Of a stretch of 64,000 bases of DNA, positions 55,453 through 64,000 are shown piece by piece (position 1 is the first letter of the stretch; every line of letters starts with the position of its first letter). A program made the translations under genes and the position numbers. This stretch comes from Leucosporidium creatinivorum (Eukaryota; Basidiomycota; Microbotryomycetes; Leucosporidiales; Leucosporidiaceae). The notes under the pieces are model-generated. The model did no database searches. It worked only from the letters and a program-made list of their open reading frames with translations, and had not been told where the DNA came from. The stretch lies in contig BCKL01000045.1 in the NCBI GenBank assembly GCA_001600635.1, positions 1 to 64,000 of the forward strand, read 5' to 3'.

Positions 55453-56507
55453 ATGGTCAAGACTATCTATTTCACACGACACGCTCAGGCGACCCACAAG
55501 TGAGCTACAGAGCCACACAGTCTATTCCTAAGCTGACCCTGCTCTTCAGCGTCGACCCTGTATTCGAATCGGCCTCCCAGAGTGAGTCAATCAGCCCTCA
55601 CAGAGGAGCAGAAAGCTGACCTAGCCTACAGGACGAGATGCACCTCTCACGGACGTAGGACGGGAACAAGCAGCTGCTCTGCATCAGGACACCAAGGCGT
55701 CGCCGGTCCAGCTCGAAGCGGAGCTGCTTGTAGCGAGTCCTGTGCGTGATCGCACACGTCGACCCGTCACCGAGCAGCACAGAGCTGACCTGCACCTTAC
55801 TACAGCTCCGTCGACCTCTTCAAACGATGCTCATCGGGTGCGCAAGGCCTCACCCCTTCTCGCCAGCCCACCCTGCTCGCTGACCCCCTCCGCTCTTCAC
55901 ACAGCTACCCCGACCTCGTCAAGCGCCTAGGCAGCGAAATCCTCCTCCTCCCCGAACTACAAGAGATCACCAACCTCCCCTGCGATACCGGCCTCGAGCG
56001 GCACGAGCTGGAAGCCGATCCCGAGCTCGCTGGATTGGACTTCTCGGTCTTGGATCAGACGGTGGAGCGGCATGGAGTATCGTGGACGAGTAAGAAGGGG
56101 TTCTTTGACGCGGCAAATGTGGAGAAGAGGGCGGTGTGGGTCAAGAAGTGGCTGAGGGCCAGGCCGGAGGAGGTCATCGTCGGTGAGCTCGCTTGGAGAC
56201 GAAGGCTGCAGTCGTACAGAGCTGACGAAGCTACCCCTCGCACAGTCGTTGCACATGGAGATATCCTTCGGATCATGGCCGGCGACCATGGACAAGCAGT
56301 GAGTCCTTCAAGTCGTCTGCCTCAACTCGGCGCTGACTGACCTGTCCACCACCTCACTTTCTCCTCATTGAACAGCACTGGGCCAATGCCGAAGTACGAG
56401 CCTACACCTTCGTATCAGAGGACGACGAGCTCGCCGCCATGAAGCCGATCCGGTCGTCAGCGATAGTGACCGAGGGCGACGACGAGCCGACTACCAGCGA
56501 GAAGTAG
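55453..56507 (+). CDS. Histidine-phosphatase (phosphoglycerate-mutase-like) protein
   Basis: Exons 55453-55499, 55550-55581, 55632-55741, 55806-55837, 55905-56182, 56246-56298 and 56376-56507 sum to 684 nt (227 aa). The catalytic pocket is complete: TRHAQATHN (the phospho-accepting RH-x-x-x-x-N), DAPLTDVGREQA, SPLRRPLQTM (second Arg), LPELQEITNLPCDTG (the E-L-Q-E-x...C-D-T-G block of the fungal PGM-like branch) and VVAHGDILRIM (second catalytic His). The block pattern is that of small cytosolic phosphatases of fungi and not of glycolytic phosphoglycerate mutase. Substrate unknown. Confidence 0.9.
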
Positions 56508-56851
56508 ACAACAAGCAGGTACAGCTGCATGTAACGCATCATAACTTATCTCTCGATTGCGCTGTCCCTCGACCGAGCAAGGCAGAGCAATCCTGGATGA
56601 TGTTACAACAACGCTGCTTCAAGTCGTCCTGCCTGCAGGACTTCAAACCGCGCCCACCACCTTTCGTATATACAAGGCAGAAGCTTCAACCCCACCCTCC
56701 ACCGACTCGGCTTACTTCTTCCTCCTCTTCCCACTCTGCTCCTTCCCTATCCGCCTTGCCTTCTCGGCTCCCCTCCCCTTCGCCATCAACTCCCTCGTGT
56801 CCAGCGGCACGGCCTCCATCCTCAGCAGCTTGAGCGTGCTCAGACAGTCGC

Positions 56852-57206
56852 TCATCGCTTCTGAGCATGCGGATTCGGTGCGGTGGAAGAGGAGGAGGAG
56901 CGCCGTTCGGCGAGGGAGAGGGAGGGGGATTGAACGGGTGGGAGGGGAGGGAGGGGACGGTTGCGGGAGGTCTTGGAGGGTGGGGAGGTGGAGGTGGACT
57001 CCTTTGTACCTGTGTTATGAGAAGAAGAGGTGAATAAGGCTCACGCCGAAGTGACAAGAGGAAGACAGCTCACGAGATCGCGAAGGCGACGGAGCGGCCT
57101 GTACGAGCTCAAAGACGACGGGCGGGCAGCACTTGCTCAGCCTACGAAGGCGGGATGTAGAGTTCAAGACAAGCTGCTGCGGCTGTGACTCGGAAGAGGA
57201 CGACAT
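56852..57206 (-). CDS. Small Ser-rich protein with PVVFELVQ motif
   Basis: Exons 57206-57074 and 57009-56852 sum to 291 nt (96 aa): MSSSSESQPQQLVLNSTSRL, CCPPVVFELVQAAPSPSRSR, intron GTGAGC...CACAG, then a Ser/Pro-rich tail with AERRSSSSSTAP. It shares PVVFE(L/V)VQ, the intron position right after it, and a following RRSS cluster with the gene at 58360-59241, so the two are probably diverged relatives. No known family. Confidence 0.55.
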
Positions 57207-58359
57207 GGGTGAACGCGAATGAGGTAGCGTCTGCGAAAGGAAACGCCGAGATGAGCTCGAGATGTCAAGAATTCAGGGTGAAGAGCAGCAACTGACTGTA
57301 GATGTGTTGAAGCCGAGCGTTTAGATATTGGAGAGGCGAATGAACGCGATTCAAGCCAGAGGAGCGCGTCGAGAGAGCTGCTTGCCGAGAGAAGTGTCAG
57401 CGCCGAACGCCGAGCCTGCTCGAGCTGCTGAGGCGCGACTCACTGAGAGGGAGGAGGAAGAAGGAAGTGGAAGAGCAAAGAGAGAAGAGCACGCACTTTG
57501 AGAAGGGACAAAGCAGCCCTCAGGCATGATTGCTCGACTTAACCTTTTGTGCGGAGCTGAGCGAGCAGGCGAAGGAGGAAGCTCGGACCTGAGGCTCCAG
57601 AAACCGCGCTGGGGTCGGTCGCCCACCGGGATGACCCTCGCGTCGGGTCGCTACATCGCCAAGAGCTTTTAACTCGATCTCGACGAAGCAGCAGCAGAGC
57701 GGTGGTGATGAGGAGGAATGAGAGAGCGAAGAGGGGGAACAGATCTGCTCGGCGGCGCACGCTGCTCGCAGAAAGTCGAAAGGCAGATCTGTTCATCAGC
57801 ACCATAGATGGCTTAGTCTGTTATCTCCCCGGATCTGCTCGCAACACGCGGAGAGCGTGGCATCGCCCTGGAGCGGCCGGTCGGTCTTGGTCGCTTCGAG
57901 CCCTGCGCCGAGCGTAGGGCAGCTGGCTTCACGAGGGAGGAAGCTTTCGACATGGAAGCGCACACGGGAGAGGCTCCGGGTTCGAGAAGAGCAACGTGCA
58001 GAACCCTTCGTGACTCCGTCGTACGATGGTCGGGAGCTGGGCGGGCTCGAGATTGTGAGCTTGAGGCAGTCGAGCTGCTTCTCACTCGGACTTACAGTCG
58101 CCGAGGCAGATCAGCAGCACCATGTAGCGGCTCAGTGAAGGCCCTAGCTGTTCAGGATATCGCAGGTTTGGCGTCAGGCAGCGAAGAGAGGGAGGAGCCA
58201 GGCTAGCAAGTCTTCGCCGAGCAGCGCCGAGCTCACACTTTCGCTCGAACGCGGCGTCTCACCGGGTCAGAGTTCGTTTGTGATACTACTTGTGACATAC
58301 TATATGTACTGAACATGGTATGTGACTACATAAATGGCTACAGGCCTTGACGAGACGTC
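57207..58359. other. Intergenic, no firm gene
   Basis: A minus-strand frame at 57539-57805 has one membrane-like segment (LFALSFLLITTALLLL), but no supporting splice pattern or paralog was found. The rest is short frames only. Confidence 0.4.
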
Positions 58360-59241
58360 TCAAACGTTCGGCGCCGAGGTTGACGAGGGGATTGCTGATG
58401 CTGTAAGAGACGAGTTGCGTGGTGCTACACTAAAGCAAAGAAAGGGTGAGCCACAGTGGTATTCTGCTGGCGAGACCGTGAACTCACCAAGATTAGACGC
58501 TCCCTTCCCCCGCCGACTCACTCCACTGTCGGCGCTCGACTCAGACTCGGTCCCTATCCTACTCGTCCGCGACTGCCCGCTGAACCAGATCTTTCCACCT
58601 CCTCTTGACACTCTTCCACCCTCGTACTTCCCTGCAGCAATCTCCGATATGCCCAGCTCCCCCGTCGGTTCAGCGACATGCGAAGGCCATGGGTCGAGGT
58701 TGGAAAAGGGAGCAGGCTCGGTGAGCTCCCTCCTCGATGGGAAAGCAGCACCGACGGGTACAGTGCTATCTCCGCCTTCCGAGATGAAGTCAAGGAGGTA
58801 GAGGCACTCGCGCCGACTGTCGCTGGAGGTGCAGGTCGGGGTTGAGGACCGGCGACGACTGACCGAGCCGGAGCATGAGGAGGAAGAGGTTGTTGGTGAG
58901 GAGGTGGACGGGAAGGGTGGCGCGAAGGGTCGAGAAAAGCCGACGAGGGGGTCGCGAGGTGCTGTAGCATCACCGGAAAGTGTCAGCAACGGCGAGGGAG
59001 GGAGGGGAGGCTGGAGCAGCGCACCTCGGTAGACTGGCTGCACCACCTCGAACACGACGGGCTCTTGTTGTGCTTTGTTGGACTTGCGAAAGCGTGAGAA
59101 GAAGCCCGACGAGCTTGGGCTGGACCCCGAGGAGGTCATGATGCTGCTCGACGAGCGCGAGGAGCTCGAGGGCATGGTCTGCGAAGGATGGAAGGGGATC
59201 AGCTTCAAGTACACGCAATCTGAGGCCTCAAGTACACGCAC
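58360..59241 (-). CDS. Disordered Ser-rich protein with PVVFEVVQ motif
   Basis: One uninterrupted frame of 293 codons, but an obvious 63-nt intron (GTGCGC...GCTGAC...CTACAG) lies inside it directly after PVVFEVVQPVYRG, and its removal keeps frame, giving about 270 aa. The start may be 59241 or the MPSSSSRSSSS methionine at 59175, which resembles the MSSSSES start of the relative at 57206. The protein has a basic FFSRFRKSNKAQQ patch, long Ser/Pro stretches, RRRSSTP and no enzyme motif. It could be a phospho-regulated adaptor; function not known. Confidence 0.55.
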   Translation of the reverse strand: MRVLEASDCVYLKLIPFHPSQTMPSSSSRSSSSIMTSSGSSPSSSGFFSRFRKSNKAQQEPVVFEVVQPVYRGALLQPPLPPSPLLTLSGDATAPRDPLVGFSRPFAPPFPSTSSPTTSSSSCSGSVSRRRSSTPTCTSSDSRRECLYLLDFISEGGDSTVPVGAAFPSRRELTEPAPFSNLDPWPSHVAEPTGELGISEIAAGKYEGGRVSRGGGKIWFSGQSRTSRIGTESESSADSGVSRRGKGASNLGEFTVSPAEYHCGSPFLCFSVAPRNSSLTASAIPSSTSAPNV

Positions 59242-59598
59242 AGAAAGTCTTGAATGCTTATACTTCGCGCAAGAGCTTTAAAGTGGCACGAGAGGCGCTA
59301 CAAAGGCGCTGCGAAGCAAAGGATGAGATCCGAGACGAGCAGCGCCGAACTGAGGCGCTCGGCGGTCGAGTGGTCGTCGAGTCTTGTAGGAGAAGGCGAG
59401 GAGATGAGTGGGAAGAGGAAGAAGGGAGAAGCGGTGGATCCCAACACTGTCATCACTGCCTAGAGGAGGGCTGAATGGTCCCTTCCTCGCTGAAAGAGTG
59501 AAGCTTCGGGAGCGTGGCAAGGCGGGAGCAAATGCGAGTTAGGCACGACTGGTCTCGACAGGCTGCATGGAGGTGGTCGAATGCAGCCCTGATGCCGG

Positions 59599-60036
59599 AT
59601 GACAGCCTGCAGACGAGGCAGCCCCGCACTCGTCAGCAACGATTGGAGATCCGAACTCTGTTGGTGTGCAGCTGCTCGGCCGAGGGCGAAGGAGCCTGCT
59701 CCCGTCGCCGCGACCCTCCTCACGAAGGGCTGGACAGAGCAAGCTTGTGCTCTGGCACGGGAGATGATACAACACAGCTCCACCACCAGCTGGACGGGAG
59801 AGGCAGCTGCCCTTCCGCGACAAGAGGCCGTCTCCTTCGCACTCGACCGCCATCGCCGAAGCTCGCTCAACCGACTTGCGAAAGCCACTAGCGACATGCA
59901 TCGACGAGAGGAAATGTATCGACATAGTAGAGAGGGCTGCTACGCTTCACCTAGTCGACAGTCAACACTACCGCCCCTTCAAAAGCTGAAACAGCGAGAG
60001 GAGAGGGCTCGGCGAAGGCTGAGCTGTAGCTTGTGA
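59599..60036 (+). CDS. Possible small gene, weak
   Basis: A 145-codon frame whose second half (CALAREMIQHSSTT, DRHRRSSLNRLAKATSDMHRREEMYRH) has protein-like composition. No motif, paralog or splice support; the overlapping minus frames are equally long. It is listed so that it is not lost. Confidence 0.2.
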   Translation: MTACRRGSPALVSNDWRSELCWCAAARPRAKEPAPVAATLLTKGWTEQACALAREMIQHSSTTSWTGEAAALPRQEAVSFALDRHRRSSLNRLAKATSDMHRREEMYRHSREGCYASPSRQSTLPPLQKLKQREERARRRLSCSL

Positions 60037-61314
60037 GCTCAAGGTCGAGCAGAGAGGCTTGAGACCCATTGAACACAGGCTTGCTAGCTGTCTGAGCCCC
60101 TAACGAGCCCCTGTACTACTCTGCAGCTCTCCGTGAACGTCGGAGAACGTCGAGAGGAAAAGCTGCCTTGGCGAAAGGATTTCTTGGAGTGGACAGATGA
60201 TGTTGGGCGGTCAGGAAAAGCTGTAGCAAAGTACAAAGAAGCGATTCGCCCGCTTGCTACCCCCCTACAGCCAGCAGACGACTCAACCACAGCTCTGGAA
60301 GCCAGCGAGCAGACGGTGGCCGTCGTCCACTTCGCACGGCCCCGAAGCCGAATTGCTACTTGACGAGCGAGCGGCGCTTCNGCTCTTTTCTTCAGACCAA
60401 CTCGTGCGTTTGACCTCAGGGTTACTATTCGACTATACCTTTCGACTACAGGCAGCTGACTCTACTCTCCTACTTTCCTCCTCCTCACTCTACCCTCACC
60501 CTCTCCTCACCTCGGCGCTCGACCCTCTCCCCTTCGTTCCCACCGCCCACAGAGTCAGGATCTGTTTACAGTTCCTTTCCGTTTTGTCTTGCTGACTCGA
60601 AAGAGCCACAACGTTTGCGGGTCATGATGTACAGACGGTCGTAGCCCCTTCGAGCGAGAAGCTTTTTTTCGTCGTCTTTCTTCCGTCCTCGCAAGGGGAT
60701 GGGGAGGCGACGCTCGATGACCTCGGCGTGCTCGCGCCTGCCCTCCGTCTGGAGTGGCTGTCGGGCTTCTCGAGCTGCTGTTCTGCAGTATGCCTTCGAG
60801 AAGCTGTGCGGCGCGCCTGGTGGCTGCGAGCCTTTCTGAACTCGTCCCATTAGCATTCGTTGTTTGTTGTAGCTTGATTAGACGATGCAACTTCTTCACT
60901 CCCACATCATCTCATTGCTGCCTTGCGAATTCGAGAGCCTTGGGCAAACCACCCTTCGCCGAAGAGAAGCACTGTAGCGAAGCAGCTCAGCCTTGCTTGC
61001 TCGCCAACAAGCCGTCGAGTTGACAGCCTACAGCAGCAGCGGCTTCCAGCGGTAACTGAGAATCGACTGCTTCAAGCCCGACCTGCTCTGGTGCAGAAGT
61101 CGCCGTCCCCGGAAGGCCTCGACCCAAAGCTGCTCCCGTCGCGAAGGGGCGAGCGCGAGGGTTGCCTTCTTGCAACTCGCTCCTTTTTCGTTCGCTTCTC
61201 GCTTGACTCTGCTACAGCGCTACAGGACGCGCTTTCTCACCCGCCCCGGCTGCTGCAAGCGCCTACTCACCATCATCAAGGTCGCCGCGCCCTTCGTCGG
61301 ACCCCAGAGCCCGC
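60037..61314. other. Intergenic, no gene recognised; contains one unresolved base
   Basis: Position 60381 is N. A + frame at 60133-60363 (LPWRKDFLEWTDDVGRSGKAV) may be an exon of something, but no partner exon was found. Confidence 0.4.
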
Positions 61315-64000
61315 ATGGCTCGCTTCCATCGCCTCTCGCTCTTCTCGCTCGCCGCTGTCCTTCTCCTCGTCGACGGAGTGCACTCTCAAGCACTGCCAAA
61401 GCGCGAGCGTGCTCGCCAGGACCACCAATTCGACCTCAGCGCTGGCCAGGCCGGTGAGGCAGCACAACAAAGCTCGCTCGGCGCGATCTGGGCGGCAGAA
61501 GGGTTCGAGCTCGAGGCGGGTCAGCCTGGGGGGCTGAGCGGAATTGCTGGATGGACCGGGGAGGATGTTGACGACGAGGAGGAGGGAGTAGCTGCTAGGC
61601 CAACTTCGCTCAGGCTGGAGAGGAGGATCAATTCGAAACGAGGTGAGAGCCGAATCGGGACTGGTCTCTGCCCGCGAGCTGACGCGTTGCCAAGTCCTAG
61701 CTACTACTACCATCAGAAGGGCCACTTCTAGTGAGCAGTCATCGTCCTCTGCAACCTCTCTCGGCCACTCGCATGCTGATTTCGGCTGCGCATGCCTCTC
61801 CCTCCTTCGCAGCAAGCACGAGGCGGTCGACTACAACGACCAAAAGGAGCAGTGCGTACTGTGAACGATGTTGATTTGTGTGAGAGGCTGACCGATCTCG
61901 ATACGCCTGCAGCTTCAGCACCACGGAGCGAGTCTTGACCCGCTCGCCCTCCGCTCGGCGATTCGACTGACCCATCGACTCTTCAGCGTTACCAGCCACG
62001 ACCACGTCGAGGAGGGGTGAGTGTTGAATTTCGTCGCCCTGACTAGCCCAGCTGAACTTGACTTGCCTTATCAGCGACCACGACAACGAAAACGAGTGAG
62101 TCGTGAGCTCGGCGCTCGTCTCGAACTATCGCTAATCCTCGCCCTGAGCAGCGACCTCCGTCAAGACTACGTCGAAAACGACCACCAAGGCCAGCACTAC
62201 TTCTGCTAAGGGTGAGCAGGTCACCTTGCTCGACTTCGACTACTCGCCGCTGACCGCTTCGCTCTTCCCCCGTCTCGTCGCCCTCTTCCACAGGTACAAC
62301 AACGTCTTCCAAGTCCACCGCCGCGGCCGCCGCATCAACAACAAGATCTACCACGCCGGTTGCGCAGACTTGTACGTCTGGGGTTGGCGAGCTGCCGTGC
62401 GCTAGCAAGATCTCGGCGCTGATCCTGCTGGTTCCCTTATTTTCTCCCTCGAAGCTTCCACCGCCATCAAGAGTGAGGCGATCTCTCTTATCGTCGTCTC
62501 GCGGTACTTATCGCGCTGCTATACGCCCGCTGACTCTCCCTTCGCCCTTTCCCACTCCTTTCGGTCTCTCGGCGCGCGCAGTCGGGACTCCTCGCACAAC
62601 TCCCGCCGCCTCGACGACATCCAAGACGTCGACCACAACATCGACTACCTCCAGCAGTATCGCAACCACCATAACAACACCCGCAAGCCCCACCACGACC
62701 TCCCAATCAGTCGTTTCGTCGAGTTCGAACTCGAGCTCGACGAGCACGACGTCCTCGGCAAGCACGTCAAGTGGCATTTGCGCGCCAGTATACACCGCCA
62801 GTCAGATGATCACGGGTACTGGGACTCTCCCTAAGCCGACTTCTTTCGTCAAGCGAGCCACAACGGGTCAAGGGCTCGCGCTCGATGGCTCGGCGTTCAG
62901 GGTCGTCGGCGCCAGTGAGTCAAATCCCGCCGATGCTTGACTTCGCTTGCTGACCTTCTCTAATTTCTCGACAGATATATACTGTGAGCTTCGCTCGCTT
63001 ACATAGGCTTCTCGCCCTCTTCGGCGATTCGAGCTACTCGCTGACCTCCGCTGCTTCGCTCGCAGGGATCTGCAACAACGAGGACACCGTTCCCAAAGGA
63101 CAGTACACCGACAAGGGAAGGGTTCGCGAGGCGCTCGCCATCGCCGTTGCCATGGGAGGTAACACTGTGCGTTTCGATCTCTCCCCGCCTTCGCTTCCGC
63201 CGAGCTGACCTTTCGCTCGCATCGCAGGTCCGCCTCACTTCCTGCGGCGTCAGCGTCGGATCACAGTACTCGACCGAGACTGCCCTCGGAGTCTTCGCCA
63301 CTGGAGCACATGTGAGGAGCCCTCGTCGACGGTCGACTTGCTGCTTCAGCCGAGTGAGAGCTCGGGCTGACCTCTCTCGTGTGCAGTGGGACATCTACGA
63401 CTACGTGATCTACGCCGCTGGACAGTATGGACTCAGGGTCATCCTCCCGCTCACAGATGACTACGACTTGTGAGTTCGACTCGCCTTCGACCGGCGGCGA
63501 CGAGTCTGAATCCCGCCCTTCACAGCTACCACGGCGGCAAGTACACCTTCCTGCGTTGGCTCGGACCCAACACGGGCAACTGGGGATCCCTCTTCTACAG
63601 CAACGCTCAAGCTGTCTCAGCCTACAAGGTGAGGCTTGCTTTCTCAACTCTGTTCGGCTCATCGACATCGCCGAGCATCGTTCTGACACCTTCTCGCTTC
63701 CACAGCAATACATCTACGTCTGTACGCTACTCTGCCTCGCCGACTCCCCCTCGATGCTCGTCACCTCCTCCACCGTCGACTGACCTCCCGCCCCGTCTCG
63801 CCTTTACAGACCTCAAGCATCAAAACGCCTACAACGGGCTCACCTACGCTCAAGACCCCACCATAATGATGTGGGAGACTGGAAACGAACTCGGAGCGTA
63901 CATTGGGAAGGAGGGGTACGTTCTCGCTGATCTGCCTACAACTCCAGCTTCCGCCGAGCTGACCTCGGCCTATCTCTCATCTCGCAGCTACCCTCCGGCC
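61315..64000 (+). CDS. Secreted GH5 endo-beta-mannanase-like enzyme with Ser/Thr linker, 3' end outside window
   Basis: It starts MARFHRLSLFSLAAVLLLVDG, a clear signal peptide cut near VHSQA, followed by a propeptide-like acidic region. From about 61740 to 62780 there is a Thr/Ser-rich mucin-like linker coded by many short exons (for example ATTTTKT, SVKTTSKTTTKAS, TTSKTSTTTSTTSSS) separated by ~60-nt introns. The catalytic domain begins near 62860 (GSAFRVVGANIYW) and continues CNNEDTVPKGQYTDKGRVREAL, AMGGNTVRLTSCGVS, WDIYDYVIYAAGQYGLRVIL, PLTDDYDYYHGGKYTFLRWLG, YIYVYLKHQNAYNGLTYAQD and MMWETGNELGAYIGKEG. GNEL holds the general acid/base Glu of clan GH-A. The nucleophile Glu must lie past the window. 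The enzyme likely cuts mannan outside the cell or in the wall. Confidence 0.88.

Overview
The window is nuclear DNA of a GC-rich basidiomycete, most likely a Pucciniomycotina yeast of the Rhodotorula/Sporobolomyces kind (Microbotryomycetes). The evidence is densely packed genes cut by many introns of about 50-100 nt (GTGAGT or GTACGT donors, CTGAC branch sites, CAG/TAG acceptors), intron-bearing nuclear tRNAs, and protein families typical of these fungi. Species is not claimed.

Layout. 1-3933: tRNA-Ser(CGA) cut by the window edge, a severed N-terminal piece of a PDR-type ABC transporter, and the left arm of an 839-bp inverted repeat that carries a tRNA-Ser(AGA) and the 3' end of ureG. 3934-12046: an accessory block with a degraded tyrosine-recombinase gene at its left end and three unrecognised, partly broken genes, all on the + strand. 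12047-12885: right arm of the inverted repeat, a tRNA-Ser(AGA) plus the true 3' end of ureG. 12822-17494: ureG (urease nickel-insertion GTPase) on the minus strand, ten exons, one intron swollen to 2.84 kb by a degenerate repeat. 18330-20968: a triose-phosphate/nucleotide-sugar-type transporter. 21580-23727 and 36351-38791: four copies of an unrecognised four-exon gene family of about 220 aa, as two tandem pairs that point away from each other. Between the pairs: 3-hydroxyacyl-CoA dehydrogenase, a DUF1479 dioxygenase-like protein, a VAP/Scs2 ER-tether protein, a Zn2Cys6 transcription factor and a PP2C phosphatase. 39086-45840: divergent RPAP3-like TPR gene and CET1-like mRNA 5'-triphosphatase; CET1 has a 2.2-kb intron full of ~300-bp tandem repeats. 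46296-50748: a large unrecognised 1,387-aa protein. 50940-52860: an unrecognised minus-strand multi-exon gene. 53292-53376: tRNA-Cys(GCA). 53745-54985: a second copy of the ureG-intron repeat that carries a stolen piece of a ureG exon. 55453-56507: histidine-phosphatase (phosphoglycerate-mutase-like) protein. 56852-59241: two small Ser-rich genes sharing a PVVFE(L/V)VQ motif. 61315 to the end: a secreted GH5 mannanase-like enzyme with a Ser/Thr-rich linker coded by many tiny exons, running off the window.

Most genes are ordinary housekeeping loci and do not form one pathway. The items most worth following are the four-copy gene family with its conserved upstream box, the accessory block between inverted tRNA-Ser genes, and the two giant repeat-filled introns, one of which seeded an exon-carrying duplicate 38 kb away. 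Exon coordinates were worked out by hand from splice signals and reading-frame continuity; where exon lengths are said to close in frame this was summed explicitly.
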